Numbered from the stretch's first letter, positions 17,071 through 27,830 are shown. The stretch is 64,000 nt of DNA from Mycoplana rhizolycopersici (GCF_013378445.1 NZ_JABXYK010000010.1:1-64000), one strand, 5' to 3'. Notes: generated by a model not told the origin, from the sequence alone. Program-made: numbers and translations.

Positions 17071-17757
17071 TTACTTCGCGGGGTTCGGACCGACCCGCTT
17101 TCCGTGGCTGACGCGCTCGGCAGCCTTGTGGACCATGGTGTAGGCGTAGTCGATGCCCATGCCGTAGGCGCCCGAATGCTCCTTCACGAGCGAAGTGACC
17201 GCGTCGTAGGTTTCACGGCGGGCCCAGTCGCGCTGCCATTCGAGCAGGACCTGCTGCCAGGTGACCGGGATGACGCCGGCCTGAACCATGCGGTCCATGG
17301 CGTACTTGTGCGCGTCGACAGAGGTGCCGCCGGAGGCATCCGCCACCATGTAGATCTCGTAGTCGGTATCGTTCAGGCAGGAGAGCGCGAAGGTGGTGTT
17401 GCACACTTCGGTCCACAGACCGGACACGATCACCTTCTTGCGGCCGTTGGCGGCATTGCGGGCAAGGGCGTCGCGCACATTCTGGTCGTCCCAGGAGTTC
17501 ATCGAGGTGCGCTCGAGAATGTCGTTCTCCGGGAAGACGGCCAGCAGTTCCGGATAGGTATGGCCGGAGAAGGATTCGGTCTCGACCGTCGTGATGGTCG
17601 TGGGGATGTTGAAGATCTTCGCGGCCTTCCCAAGCCCGACGACATTGCTCTTCAGTGCCTGGCGGTCGATTGACTGTACGCCGAACGCCATTTGCGGCTG
17701 CTGGTCGATGAAGATGAGCTGGCTGTTTGCGGGGGTCAGGACTTCGAGCTTGGACAT
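17071..17757 (-). CDS. Isochorismatase-family cysteine hydrolase (YcaC-like)
   Basis: 228 aa. The family triad is partly visible: Asp18 in LIFIDQQPQM and Cys119 in VSGLWTEVCNTTFAL. The sequence over residues 1-200 follows the YcaC subgroup (FGVQSIDRQALKSNV, SMNSWDDQNVR, ASGGTSVDAHKYAMDRM), whose physiological substrate is unknown despite its octameric structure. Encoded on the same strand as, and 112 bp after, the ring-cleaving dioxygenase gene. A hairpin separates the two, so they may be separately controlled. Confidence 0.88.
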   Translation of the reverse strand: MSKLEVLTPANSQLIFIDQQPQMAFGVQSIDRQALKSNVVGLGKAAKIFNIPTTITTVETESFSGHTYPELLAVFPENDILERTSMNSWDDQNVRDALARNAANGRKKVIVSGLWTEVCNTTFALSCLNDTDYEIYMVADASGGTSVDAHKYAMDRMVQAGVIPVTWQQVLLEWQRDWARRETYDAVTSLVKEHSGAYGMGIDYAYTMVHKAAERVSHGKRVGPNPAK

Positions 17758-17817
17758 TTGGGTTCTCCTCTAGAGCAGCATGCCGCACATGCGGCGGATT
17801 TCAATGGGTGGGTATTG

Positions 17818-17846
17818 GATGGCTGCCGAAGTCTTCGGCAGCCATC
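17818..17846 (-). terminator. 13-bp hairpin between dioxygenase and cysteine hydrolase genes
   Basis: GATGGCTGCCGAA-GTC-TTCGGCAGCCATC is a perfect 13-bp stem with a 3-nt loop starting 23 bp after the dioxygenase stop. There is no T run. It could terminate the dioxygenase message or attenuate read-through. Confidence 0.55.
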
Positions 17847-17868
17847 GAGGGATCGCGGAAGAGCGCGA

Positions 17869-18801
17869 TCAGGCGGCCAGCGGTGCCAGACCGGCTTCGA
17901 TCCTCTCGCGGAAGGGCTCGTAGCGGCTCGGCAGCTTTAGCGCCTCGCCGAGGTGAGCCGTATCCTCGTCCCGGTTGAAGCCGGGCTCGTTGGTGGCGAT
18001 TTCGAACAGGACGCCGCCCGGCGTCCGGAAATAGATCGCCCAGAAATAGTCGCGGTCAATCACCGGCGTCACCTGGTAGCCCGTGTCCATCAGCGCCTTG
18101 CGGACCGCGAGCTGGGCTGCGCGATCGTCGACAGCAAAGGCGATGTGGTGCACCGAGCCTGCGCCCTGCCGTGCATAGGAGGTCTGCGACAGCGCCTCGA
18201 GGTCGACGGTATCGGCACCATTGCCGCCCGGGATGATGAAGCGCGTCACGTTGCCTTCGCTCTCAGCCTTCTGGTAACCCATGAAGCCCAGCAGTTCGGC
18301 GGTGGCGTCGGCCTCATGCAGCCGCAGCCTTGCACCGGAGAAGCCGCGGATCGCCGCTGCGTCCTCAATGCCCGCGCCGGTCCAGGGCTTGCGGAGGTCG
18401 CCGGCCGTTTCGATCAGGGCCAGGCCCTCGCCGTCCGGCCCGTCGAAGCGGAGCCTTGGAGCACCGAAGGTCGTGTCTTCCTGGAGGCCCTTTACGCCCT
18501 GGGCGACGAGCCGCTCCTTCCAGAAGGGCAGAGATCCCGAAGGGATGGAGAACTGGGTTTCGCCGACTTCTCCGACGCCTGCGCGACCGCGCATGATGTC
18601 CGGGAAGGGGAAGTAGGTCATGACGGTGCCGGCCGAACCGTTTTCATCGCCGTAGTAGAGGTGATAGACGCTCGGTTCGTCGAAGTTCACCGTCTTCTTC
18701 ACCCGGCGCAGGCCGAGCGTGTCGGTGAAGAAGGTGTTGTTTCTCGCTGCGTCCGCAGCCAGGGAGGTTACGTGATGGAGGCCCTTGATTTCGGTGATCA
18801 T
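17869..18801 (-). CDS. Ring-cleaving dioxygenase, glyoxalase fold (MhqO-like)
   Basis: 310 aa from the ATG at 18801 (an ATG at 18819 would add six residues). Two vicinal-oxygen-chelate halves. Candidate metal ligands are in IKGLHHVTSL (residues 7-16), GSVHHIAFAVDD (about 210) and GGVLFEIATNEPGF (about 255). The TLGLRRVKKTVNFDEPSVYH segment is characteristic of the MhqA/MhqO hydroquinone-linked dioxygenases, which act on quinone or hydroquinone stress compounds. The divergent LysR gene 119 bp away is the likely regulator. Confidence 0.88.
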   Translation of the reverse strand: MITEIKGLHHVTSLAADAARNNTFFTDTLGLRRVKKTVNFDEPSVYHLYYGDENGSAGTVMTYFPFPDIMRGRAGVGEVGETQFSIPSGSLPFWKERLVAQGVKGLQEDTTFGAPRLRFDGPDGEGLALIETAGDLRKPWTGAGIEDAAAIRGFSGARLRLHEADATAELLGFMGYQKAESEGNVTRFIIPGGNGADTVDLEALSQTSYARQGAGSVHHIAFAVDDRAAQLAVRKALMDTGYQVTPVIDRDYFWAIYFRTPGGVLFEIATNEPGFNRDEDTAHLGEALKLPSRYEPFRERIEAGLAPLAA

Positions 18802-18873
18802 GGTCTTGCCTTTCTGCATCGTTGTTCGCCGTCTTTCGATGGAGGCATATTCGTCCGATTTGACCTTGGCGTG

Positions 18874-18905
18874 AATTGCAATAATAATTGCGATTGAATT
18901 GCGAT
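18874..18905. promoter_or_regulatory. Three tandem AATTGCRAT repeats, candidate LysR site
   Basis: AATTGCAAT (18874), AATTGCGAT (18886) and AATTGCGAT (18897) are spaced 12 and 11 bp apart, close to one helical turn each. They end 15 bp before the LysR start and 68 bp upstream of the dioxygenase start. This is a typical position for an autoregulated LysR-controlled divergent promoter. Confidence 0.55.
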
Positions 18906-18920
18906 TTTTGGAATAATAAG

Positions 18921-19820
18921 ATGAACGACTACAAGGCGCTGCGAACCTTCCTGCTGGCGGCTGAAAAGCGAAATTTCGCCCAGGTGGCCCGGGAGCTCGA
19001 CATGACGCCGGCTGCGGTCACGCGGGCGATCGCAGCACTGGAGGACGATCTCGGCGTCCAGCTGTTCGTGCGCACGACCCGTCAGGTCTCGCTGACGACG
19101 GACGGTGCAGTCTTCGCCGCGCAGATCCAGCCGGCGCTGCAAGCCTTGGAAAACGCGCGCAAAGAGGTGGTGAACGCCAACAAGGCCGACCAGGGACGCT
19201 TGCGGATCAGCGCGCCGACATGGTTCGGCACCACCATCCTGCCGCCGATCCTCTCAGGCTTCCGGGAGCGCTACCCGAAGATCAACTTCGAGATCTCGCT
19301 GGCGGACGGTTTCGTCAACATCGTCGAGGACGACTACGATCTCGCCATTCGTATATCCTCGGCGCCTTCCGACAAATTCACGATCTGGAGAAAGATAAGC
19401 CCCGTCGTGCGCATCCTCGTCGCCGCGCCCGGAAGCCGCTTTGCCGCGCTTCAGCACCCGAACGAGTTGACGCCGGACGAATGCCTTGCCTATAGCGGCG
19501 AGAGCCGGCGCGAGACCTGGAACCTTTCGGACGGCAATGCCAGCGTGACGATTTCCGCCGGCCGCGCCTTCAGCGCCAACAGCGGCGACATCCTTGCCGA
19601 CATGGCGGCCGATGGTACAGGCGTGGCGCTGCTGCCGAAGTTTCACGTCGCCGAGCACCTGCGGACCGGACGGCTGGTGCATGTGCTGCCGTCATGGTCG
19701 CCGCCCGATCTGTGGCTGACGCTCTACTATCCGCCCTACCAGGCGCTGCCGCCGCGCATTGCCGCATTCTCGAAGTTTTTCGAGAGCCAGATTCCGGCCT
19801 TCATGGTTTCGCTGGAATAA
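18921..19820 (+). CDS. LysR-family transcriptional regulator
   Basis: 299 aa from the ATG at 18921 (an earlier in-frame start at 18888 lies in the repeat region). The HTH spans residues about 3-60 (LRTFLLAAEKRNFAQVAREL, TPAAVTRAIAALEDDLGVQL) and the substrate-binding-like effector domain about 90-295. Belongs by eye to the AaeR/DsdC-like group with a VQLFVRTTRQVSLT segment. Divergent from the ring-cleaving dioxygenase gene, which it probably controls in response to aromatic or quinone compounds. Confidence 0.9.
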   Translation: MNDYKALRTFLLAAEKRNFAQVARELDMTPAAVTRAIAALEDDLGVQLFVRTTRQVSLTTDGAVFAAQIQPALQALENARKEVVNANKADQGRLRISAPTWFGTTILPPILSGFRERYPKINFEISLADGFVNIVEDDYDLAIRISSAPSDKFTIWRKISPVVRILVAAPGSRFAALQHPNELTPDECLAYSGESRRETWNLSDGNASVTISAGRAFSANSGDILADMAADGTGVALLPKFHVAEHLRTGRLVHVLPSWSPPDLWLTLYYPPYQALPPRIAAFSKFFESQIPAFMVSLE

Positions 19821-19867
19821 GAGCCTCCCGCGGCGCCGGCTGCGCGAACGCTTCCCCCGCCTTGGGA

Positions 19868-20767
19868 TTAAAGTCGGGCTTGCACGTCTGCCATCAGGGG
19901 AATGGCCGGCTGGGCTCCAGATTTCGTGCATGCAAGAGAGCCAGCCACGACTGCGCGCCGCAATGCGGATGCGAAATCAAGGCCGGCGTCGAGAGCAGCC
20001 GCTAGATATCCGCAAAAAGTATCGCCGGCACCCACGGTATCAACGGGTGTGATCTGCAAGCCCTCGGCGCGGTATACTTCTCCCGCATGAATTGCCACCG
20101 CTCCGTCGGCGCCAAGCGTCACGACAAGCGAGCGGCCAGACTGGGAATGAAGCGTCTTCATTGCATCCAGCCTTTGTTCGTCCGACTGAACCGGTGTGCC
20201 GGCCAGCGCTTCGAACTCGGTCTCGTTTGCGACAACGATATCGGCTCCGGTGTAAAGACGAATGGCATCGGACGTCATCGGCGCGACATTGAAGATGGAG
20301 ACGACACCTTTTGCCCGCGCCGCCACGAGAGCGGCCTCGACAGCACACGGCGGAATTTCCATCTGCAGTACGAGCATGTCGCCTGCATTCATTCCCTCGA
20401 GCACTGACCGTGCGTCGTCCTCTTCGACCTGACCGTTGGCTCCAGGCACGACAACGATCGCATTCTCACCACCGGCGTCCACAACCACATGGGCGGTTCC
20501 GGTGGACTGCTTGACCGCTCGAACGAGTGACAGATCGACGGACGCGTCCTTCAGCAGGGCCAGAGCTTCGGCGCCGAACGGGTCATGGCCAATTGCTCCG
20601 GCCATGCGCACGCCCGCGCCGGCGCGACGAGCCGCCAGCGCCTGATTGGCGCCCTTGCCGCCGGGCGATGCGGAGGACTGCAGGCCGGCCACCGTTTCTC
20701 CTGGCCGCGGCATCTTGCTTGCGATGGCGACGAGATCCATGTTGATCGAGCCGAAAACCGTTATCAT
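19868..20767 (-). CDS. rbsK: Ribokinase
   Basis: 299 aa PfkB-family sugar kinase phosphorylating ribose to ribose 5-phosphate. Motifs in order: VFGSINMDLVA (residues 4-14), the sugar-binding SPGGKGANQALAARRAG near 34, ANETEFEAL near 185, and DTVGAGDTFCGY, carrying the catalytic Asp, near 245. It follows the MarR gene by 24 bp on the same strand, at the end of the nicotinate block. A ribokinase here would make sense if ribosylated pyridines are among the substrates, but that is inference. Confidence 0.92.
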   Translation of the reverse strand: MITVFGSINMDLVAIASKMPRPGETVAGLQSSASPGGKGANQALAARRAGAGVRMAGAIGHDPFGAEALALLKDASVDLSLVRAVKQSTGTAHVVVDAGGENAIVVVPGANGQVEEDDARSVLEGMNAGDMLVLQMEIPPCAVEAALVAARAKGVVSIFNVAPMTSDAIRLYTGADIVVANETEFEALAGTPVQSDEQRLDAMKTLHSQSGRSLVVTLGADGAVAIHAGEVYRAEGLQITPVDTVGAGDTFCGYLAAALDAGLDFASALRRAVVAGSLACTKSGAQPAIPLMADVQARL

Positions 20768-20791
20768 TTCTGCCTGCCTGCCTTCTTCAAA

Positions 20792-21271
20792 TCACGGGGC
20801 GTTGCTGTTGTCTTCACGCTCGGCTGCCGCATCGTCCTCGCCGATCCTTCGCAGGAGGTACAGCAATGCCACCTGTTCGGCGACGTTCAGCCTGCACATG
20901 GTCTTTTCAGTGATCGTCTTTGCGCGCGGATACATCTCCTCAAGGACGCTCTCGCCTGCCGGCAGCAGCGACATGATGACTTTCCGGCCATCATTTGCAT
21001 CGCGCGAAATGTCGATCAGACCGCGCGCCTTGAGCCGGTCGACGATGCCGCGGATGGTCGCCTGATCGACTGCCGTCGCCTTGACGAGTTCGGCCTGGGA
21101 AACCGGCCCCAGGTCGTGCAGGGCGCAAAGCGTCACGAACTGTACCGATGTCAGGCTGGGATCGGTCGCATTTTCCTGGAAGATGGCGAGATGCCGCTGG
21201 TAGGCCTTCCGCAACAGGTGGCCCACCTGTTCGGTTACGCGATAGCGATCCTGCCCGTCATGTTCGTCCAT
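20792..21271 (-). CDS. MarR-family regulator of the nicotinate block (NicR-like by context)
   Basis: 159 aa from the ATG at 21271 (a TTG at 21307 is in frame). Winged HTH about residues 45-110: TSVQFVTLCALHDLGPVSQA, ELVKATAVDQATIRGIVDRL and the wing DANDGRKVIMSL. In Pseudomonas putida a MarR protein, NicR, represses the nic genes in response to 6-hydroxynicotinate; position makes this the candidate equivalent. It clearly resembles the MarR protein at 41663-42145 along its whole length. Confidence 0.85.
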   Translation of the reverse strand: MDEHDGQDRYRVTEQVGHLLRKAYQRHLAIFQENATDPSLTSVQFVTLCALHDLGPVSQAELVKATAVDQATIRGIVDRLKARGLIDISRDANDGRKVIMSLLPAGESVLEEMYPRAKTITEKTMCRLNVAEQVALLYLLRRIGEDDAAAEREDNSNAP

Positions 21272-21490
21272 GTCTCTACCTAACGCCTTCGTCTGCCGAT
21301 CCGGCAATGTCGCAATCGTTTCTTCTAGACGCCGAAACGCCGCAATAAAATCGGCCCGAGGCTGGCGAGCTTCAAAAAAACGCGCAGCGGACCGTACAAC
21401 GGATGGCGACGCGGCTCCTCAGCCAGGGTAGCCGCGATGGCGCTTGGGCACCACCGCGGCTGAACCAGCGGACGCGACTGAATCAACGGA

Positions 21491-22804
21491 TCATTCGAGT
21501 GCCTGGCTCTTCGTCTCAACATCGATCAACCAAACGCTCAGCGCTCCCAGCAGCAAAAGTCCCGAGATGATGGCCAGCGCCAGCCCGAAGCTATTGCTCA
21601 TGATCGGTGCGACGATCGAGGGCGCTAGCAGTCCGCCGAAGCGTGCAACCGAGCCTGCGGTGCCCATGCCGCTGGCGCGCAGCCCCGTCGGATAAACCTC
21701 TGGTGTGAAGGCATAAATCGCACCCCAGGTTCCAAGCAGCGCAAAACTCATGAGGAGCGACGCGCTCACCACCACTTCCACGGTTTGGCCCAGCCCGTAT
21801 GCCAATGTGCCGATGGCGCTCAGCAGAAGGAAGCCGATCAGTGTCGGCTTGCGGCCCCACCGTTCGACGCCATAGGCAGCCAGCGCGTAGCCGGGCAACT
21901 GGGCGATTGCCAGGATCACGAGAAAGAGCTGGCCACGAAGGAAGCCGAACCCGTCACTCGCGAGCTTGACCGGCAGGTAGACGAACACGCCGTAGTAGGA
22001 GACCGAAATCAGCAACCAGGCCAGCATCAAGAAGACGCTACGGCGACGGAGTTCAGGCGATAGAAGGGCGGCGAGTGATTTGCTTTCGGGCTTCTGCGGC
22101 ATCAGGGGTGGAATTTCCGTGGCATTGCCGTTGGCATTCGCGACCCGCTGGAGGACCTGACGGGCCTCCGCCGATTTTCCTTTTCGGCTGAGGTAAAGCG
22201 GCGATTCCGGGACATAGAACCGCAGCACCACACCGACGAGGGCCGGAAGCCCGGTGACAAAGAAGATCGTTCTCCATGCTTCACCGCCTTGGCTGCCTGC
22301 AGCGAGGGCCAACATAGCAAGTGCTACCGTGCCGACGGCCCAGAAGCCTTCGAGCAGCACGAGCCAGCGTCCGCGACGGTCGGAGGGCAGGAATTCGGCC
22401 ATCATGGCGTAGTCGACCGGCAGTGTGCCGCCGACGCCAACGCCTGTCAGAAAGCGCGCGACATAGAGCCACTGCAGGTCGGGTGCGAAGGCCGAGGCGA
22501 CGCCAAACACGGCATCCAGGATAATGGCGGCAAAAAGAACCGGCCGGCGACCGATACGATCGGCCAGGCGCCCGAATACGAAGGCGCCGATGAGCATTCC
22601 GAGAAAGAACATCGTGCCGGTCTGCAAAGCTTGCGGAACGGTAATGCCGAAACTTGCAGCAATCGATGGCGCAGTGAAGCCGATTGCCAGGACCTGCATC
22701 GCGTCCGCGGCCCAGACGAGGCCGAAAATGACAAACAGGCGACGCTGGAACCTGCCGACACCGGCCGTTCGGATTGCTTGTTCAACTGAAACTGGTGATT
22801 GCAT
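21491..22804 (-). CDS. MFS transporter, aromatic/heterocyclic acid uptake type
   Basis: 437 aa, 12 membrane helices in two halves. The MFS motif GRLADRIGRRPVL is between helices 2 and 3 (near residue 78), and its counterpart YGVERWGRKPTLIGFLL is in the second half. VPESPLYLSRKGKSAEAR at the end of helix 6 is typical of the AAHS/SV2-like subgroup that imports aromatic acids. GAGGGG lies before the ATG. Located between nicX and the MarR gene, it is the candidate nicotinate or hydroxynicotinate importer, comparable in role to NicT. Confidence 0.88.
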   Translation of the reverse strand: MQSPVSVEQAIRTAGVGRFQRRLFVIFGLVWAADAMQVLAIGFTAPSIAASFGITVPQALQTGTMFFLGMLIGAFVFGRLADRIGRRPVLFAAIILDAVFGVASAFAPDLQWLYVARFLTGVGVGGTLPVDYAMMAEFLPSDRRGRWLVLLEGFWAVGTVALAMLALAAGSQGGEAWRTIFFVTGLPALVGVVLRFYVPESPLYLSRKGKSAEARQVLQRVANANGNATEIPPLMPQKPESKSLAALLSPELRRRSVFLMLAWLLISVSYYGVFVYLPVKLASDGFGFLRGQLFLVILAIAQLPGYALAAYGVERWGRKPTLIGFLLLSAIGTLAYGLGQTVEVVVSASLLMSFALLGTWGAIYAFTPEVYPTGLRASGMGTAGSVARFGGLLAPSIVAPIMSNSFGLALAIISGLLLLGALSVWLIDVETKSQALE

Positions 22805-22882
22805 GGAGACCCCTCATATCGATTGATACCAGATTTCTTGTCGCGCCTCGCTGTGCGCGTGCCGTGATCTATCGTCACGTTG

Positions 22883-22906
22883 CTGGCCGCCGTTATCGGC
22901 GGCCAG
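22883..22906 (-). terminator. Hairpin downstream of nicX
   Basis: CTGGCCGCCG-TTAT-CGGCGGCCAG, a perfect 10-bp stem beginning 24 bp after the nicX stop and about 80 bp before the MFS gene. Without a T run it may give partial termination between enzyme genes and the transporter/regulator genes. Confidence 0.5.
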
Positions 22907-22929
22907 GAAGTTGTTCGGCTGAACTCGGG

Positions 22930-23958
22930 TCAGCCGAAGTTGTGCTGCATTTCCTTCACGGCGATGTCGCCGTCGAGCACCATCGGCTCGTCGTCGAGGA
23001 AAAGGCTGCAACCGCGCATCGGAATGTCCAGATGGCATGCGGTGTCGTTCGGGCCGCCCAGCTCGTTGTTCGGGCCGGTGGAGAACATGACGTTTCCGTA
23101 GAAGGAGCGCAGTTCCATGCCCATGCCGCCGCCGAAATCGCAAAGCCCGTGCCAGTTGGCGCGGTGGTCCAGCCCCCAGCCGACGTGTGACATCCCCAGG
23201 CCACGCGGATCGTTGAAGGTCTTCATGTAGGACTTGATCAGGTCGGCCTCGAGGCCGCCGCGGATATCCTGGATGAAGCCCTTCTCGATCGTGTAGATTA
23301 CCGGCTCGCGGACATAGATGTTGAGGGGCAGAAGGACGTCGCCCGGTGCCAGCACGATCTGGCCGTCGACGCCGTCGTCGGCAGCGCCCGAGAACACGAA
23401 TGCCGCCGGCCAATGGTCCCAGCGGCCCGCCTCGTCGGTGCAGCCGTATTCGCCCACCGTCGGGTACACGCCCATCTTGTAGAGAACGTCGGTCCCCGCC
23501 TTGCTGGTGATCCGAAGGGTCTTGGCCTTCTTCATGTATTCCACGCCGACTTCGACGCGTTCGCGAAGCTGCTTCGTCGGCATGAGCCGGCCGAGCAGCG
23601 GCGCCGGTTCGACCGCCGTCAGGACACGCGCACCGGCGGCCTGGATAGCCATCTGTTCAGGGCTGAACAGCAGGAAGATCAGGTCGACCACCATGTCCGC
23701 CTTCTTCAGGGCCTCGACAGCTTCGGGGTTTCCGGCAAGCCCGGTCTGGCCGACGGCCCAGCTTCCGTCGCCGGGAAGCGGAGCAGGCAGCCGCAGATGA
23801 TACATCCGCGCGCCCAGACGCTGGCCGGCTGCCAAAAACGCATCGGCGTAGTCGAGCCGCTCGTCTCCCTGCGAGAGCACGACGACCTTTTCACCCTCAT
23901 GAACGCCGCTCTGCTTCAATTGCTCAAGGCACAGTTCCGTGAATACACTTCTGTCCAT
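22930..23958 (-). CDS. nicX: 2,5-dihydroxypyridine 5,6-dioxygenase
   Basis: 342 aa. Opens the ring of 2,5-dihydroxypyridine to N-formylmaleamate using Fe(II) and O2. NicX belongs to the aminopeptidase-T-like fold rather than the classical extradiol families. Recognisable segments: LPAPLPGDGSWAVGQTGLAG, KADMVVDLIFLLFSPEQ, and the C-terminal histidine-rich part with GMSHVGWGLDHRANW and NDTACHLDIPMRG, which should hold the iron ligands. Length equals the Pseudomonas enzyme (about 350). Sits 57 bp after nicF in the nicCDEFX run. Confidence 0.93.
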   Translation of the reverse strand: MDRSVFTELCLEQLKQSGVHEGEKVVVLSQGDERLDYADAFLAAGQRLGARMYHLRLPAPLPGDGSWAVGQTGLAGNPEAVEALKKADMVVDLIFLLFSPEQMAIQAAGARVLTAVEPAPLLGRLMPTKQLRERVEVGVEYMKKAKTLRITSKAGTDVLYKMGVYPTVGEYGCTDEAGRWDHWPAAFVFSGAADDGVDGQIVLAPGDVLLPLNIYVREPVIYTIEKGFIQDIRGGLEADLIKSYMKTFNDPRGLGMSHVGWGLDHRANWHGLCDFGGGMGMELRSFYGNVMFSTGPNNELGGPNDTACHLDIPMRGCSLFLDDEPMVLDGDIAVKEMQHNFG

Positions 23959-24015
23959 CTTTGTCGGTCCTCTGGTTGGCTGTTCTTGTTTTCGTTCGTA
24001 ACGCTGTGTCGAAGG

Positions 24016-24651
24016 CTACGGACAGCTCGCGCCGCCGAAGGCTGTGATCGCATCCTCGCGGGAGACGACGTCGCCGTATTTGCTGTCGATGTCGAAGAGA
24101 TTGGCGTTGTGCGGATCGGGATGACGGTCGCCGACGCAGTCGCCGACGACGATCGTGCGGAAACCATGCTGGACGGCGTCCACTGCGCTGGCCCGGATGC
24201 AGCCGCTCGTGGAGCAACCGGCGAGCACGACCGTATCGATGCCCTGGGCGTGAAGATGCGGGGCGAGGCTGGTGCCGAAGAACGCGCTGGCGTACTGCTT
24301 GACGATCACCAGTTCGCCGGCGGCCGGCACCACCTCGTCGCAGAATTCGGCGAGTTCATTGCCCTCGACCATGGCCTTCATCACCGGCGCCTTCTGCACC
24401 CAGATGCCGCCGTCGGCGCAATTTTCCGCCAGGTAGAGTATCCGCGTATGAATCACCGGCACGCCGGCGCGGCGGGCCGCCTCGATCAGGTGAGGCGTGC
24501 GGGCGACTGCGTCGACCACGCCGGGCGCATAGAGGGGGGAATCCTCGATCGTGTAGCCCTTGAGAAAATCGATGACGAGAAGTGCCGGACGCTGGCCGAA
24601 GCCGATGCGGTTTCCCCAGACACCCTTGTAGTTGGCTTCGGCGCTCTGCAT
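24016..24651 (-). CDS. nicF: Maleamate amidohydrolase
   Basis: 211 aa isochorismatase-family amidase converting maleamate to maleate and ammonia. The catalytic triad is visible: Asp28 (LLVIDFLKGYT), Lys118 (VIVKQYASAFFGT) and Cys151 (AGCSTSGCIRAS). The ATG at 24651 is taken because GAGGAG lies 7 nt upstream. It follows nicE by 10 bp. Function is assigned from the family plus its place between nicE and nicX. Confidence 0.92.
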   Translation of the reverse strand: MQSAEANYKGVWGNRIGFGQRPALLVIDFLKGYTIEDSPLYAPGVVDAVARTPHLIEAARRAGVPVIHTRILYLAENCADGGIWVQKAPVMKAMVEGNELAEFCDEVVPAAGELVIVKQYASAFFGTSLAPHLHAQGIDTVVLAGCSTSGCIRASAVDAVQHGFRTIVVGDCVGDRHPDPHNANLFDIDSKYGDVVSREDAITAFGGASCP

Positions 24652-24661
24652 GGCGGGCTCC

Positions 24662-25414
24662 TCAGTATGCGCCGGAGAGCAACGCGCCGGCACCTGGCGC
24701 GACCGCCTCGAGGCCAAGCGACTTCAGCATGCAGTATGTCGTCGCGACTGCTGCGGTCACGACCGGCTTGCCCGTCATCGCCTCGACCTTGGCGATCACC
24801 GGCAGCGAAGGCATCTGCACGCACGCCGACAGCACGATGACGTCCACCTCGGAGAGGTCGAGCGTCTGGACGATTGCCGGAAGGTTCTCCGGGTCATGGC
24901 GGGCGACGTCGAGATTGTCCGGGATTTCCAGGGCTCGCCAATCCATGACCTCGAAGCCCTCTTCGCGAATGTAGTTCACGACGAGTTCGGTCAGCGGCTT
25001 CATGTAGGGGGCGACGACGGCGATCTTTTTGGCGTTCATGACCTTCAGGCCTTCGACCAGAGCGCCGGCACTGGTAACGACCGGAATGTTCGTGTCGTTT
25101 TCCTGCGTGCGCCCCCTCAGCCGCGCCTCGGATTGGCGATGGTAGCCGAGCCCCATCGCCATGATGGCGACCAGGCAGGCATAGCCCAGCACGTCGACGC
25201 GGGCATCGGAGAGTTCGACGGCGCAACGGTCGGATTCGGCGTCCATGGCCGCCAGCTCTTCCTTCACGACCTTCTTCATGCGCATGCGGCTCGAATGAAA
25301 GGTGAAGCGCTCCGGGCGGATGGACTGACGCGCCGTCAGCATCGCCGGGATTTCGGTTTCCATGGTGGTGTTGGAACTGGGAACGATCTGGCCGATTCTG
25401 TAGATTTTCTGCAC
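24662..25414 (-). CDS. nicE: Maleate cis-trans isomerase
   Basis: 250 aa of the Asp/Glu racemase superfamily, converting maleate to fumarate. It starts at GTG 25414 (AGAGGA 7 nt upstream), giving the typical beginning VQKIYRIGQIVPSSNTTMET. The two cysteines expected for acid-base chemistry are in GYACLVAIMAMG (about residue 78) and LSACVQMPSLP (about 197). An upstream ATG at 25486 would overlap nicD and lacks support. Confidence 0.93.
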   Translation of the reverse strand: MQKIYRIGQIVPSSNTTMETEIPAMLTARQSIRPERFTFHSSRMRMKKVVKEELAAMDAESDRCAVELSDARVDVLGYACLVAIMAMGLGYHRQSEARLRGRTQENDTNIPVVTSAGALVEGLKVMNAKKIAVVAPYMKPLTELVVNYIREEGFEVMDWRALEIPDNLDVARHDPENLPAIVQTLDLSEVDVIVLSACVQMPSLPVIAKVEAMTGKPVVTAAVATTYCMLKSLGLEAVAPGAGALLSGAY

Positions 25415-25485
25415 GGAATTTGTCCTCTGGTATCGGGCTCGCATACGAACGAAGCGGCGTTCAAAATACGCCGCAGCCGTCATCA

Positions 25486-27467
<1,982 letters not shown>

Positions 27468-27484
27468 CTATTGCAGCGACAATA

Positions 27485-27496
27485 AGCGTGTACACT
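27485..27496. promoter_or_regulatory. AGCGTRTACRCT site 1, candidate operator
   Basis: AGCGTGTACACT, a near-palindrome 66 bp upstream of nicC. It matches the second copy at 27614-27625 at 10 of 12 bases, with both differences purine/pyrimidine-conserving. Placement suits a repressor of the nicC operon. Confidence 0.5.
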
Positions 27497-27613
27497 GTAA
27501 ATGACAAGAGCAAAATAGAGGAGTAGGCGGAGGATCGGGCATATGATTCAACTCGATACGCTGTTTTCTGTTGTTTTATCACCATTATTCGCCATTGCCT
27601 TTCGTCAATATAT

Positions 27614-27625
27614 AGCGTATACGCT
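27614..27625. promoter_or_regulatory. AGCGTRTACRCT site 2, candidate operator
   Basis: AGCGTATACGCT is a perfect 12-bp palindrome flanked by AT-rich sequence (ATATAT on the left, TTATAAAT to the right). It lies 206 bp upstream of nicA. Confidence 0.5.
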
Positions 27626-27830
27626 CGTTATAAATATAAGGGGCAGCACCCGGGGAATGCGTGGCGAACGATCGCGCGTCGCATCGGAGTGCAAATCGAA
27701 ATCTGACGTCGGCGGCCGTTGCCCGTCGCGGGAATGGGAGTGATCATGGCCGCTATCGCCATCTTGCGCCGGGCAGCGCCTGCGCAGTCGGGCAACCGGA
27801 CGCCCTCCTGCTGCGATCGGGGATGATCCG

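Noticed and set aside
21325-21522. 65-codon minus-strand frame between the MFS and MarR genes (ends GPILLRRFGV)
   Set aside because: No ribosome site, overlaps the end of the MFS gene in another frame, no known relatives. A small protein cannot be excluded but is unsupported.
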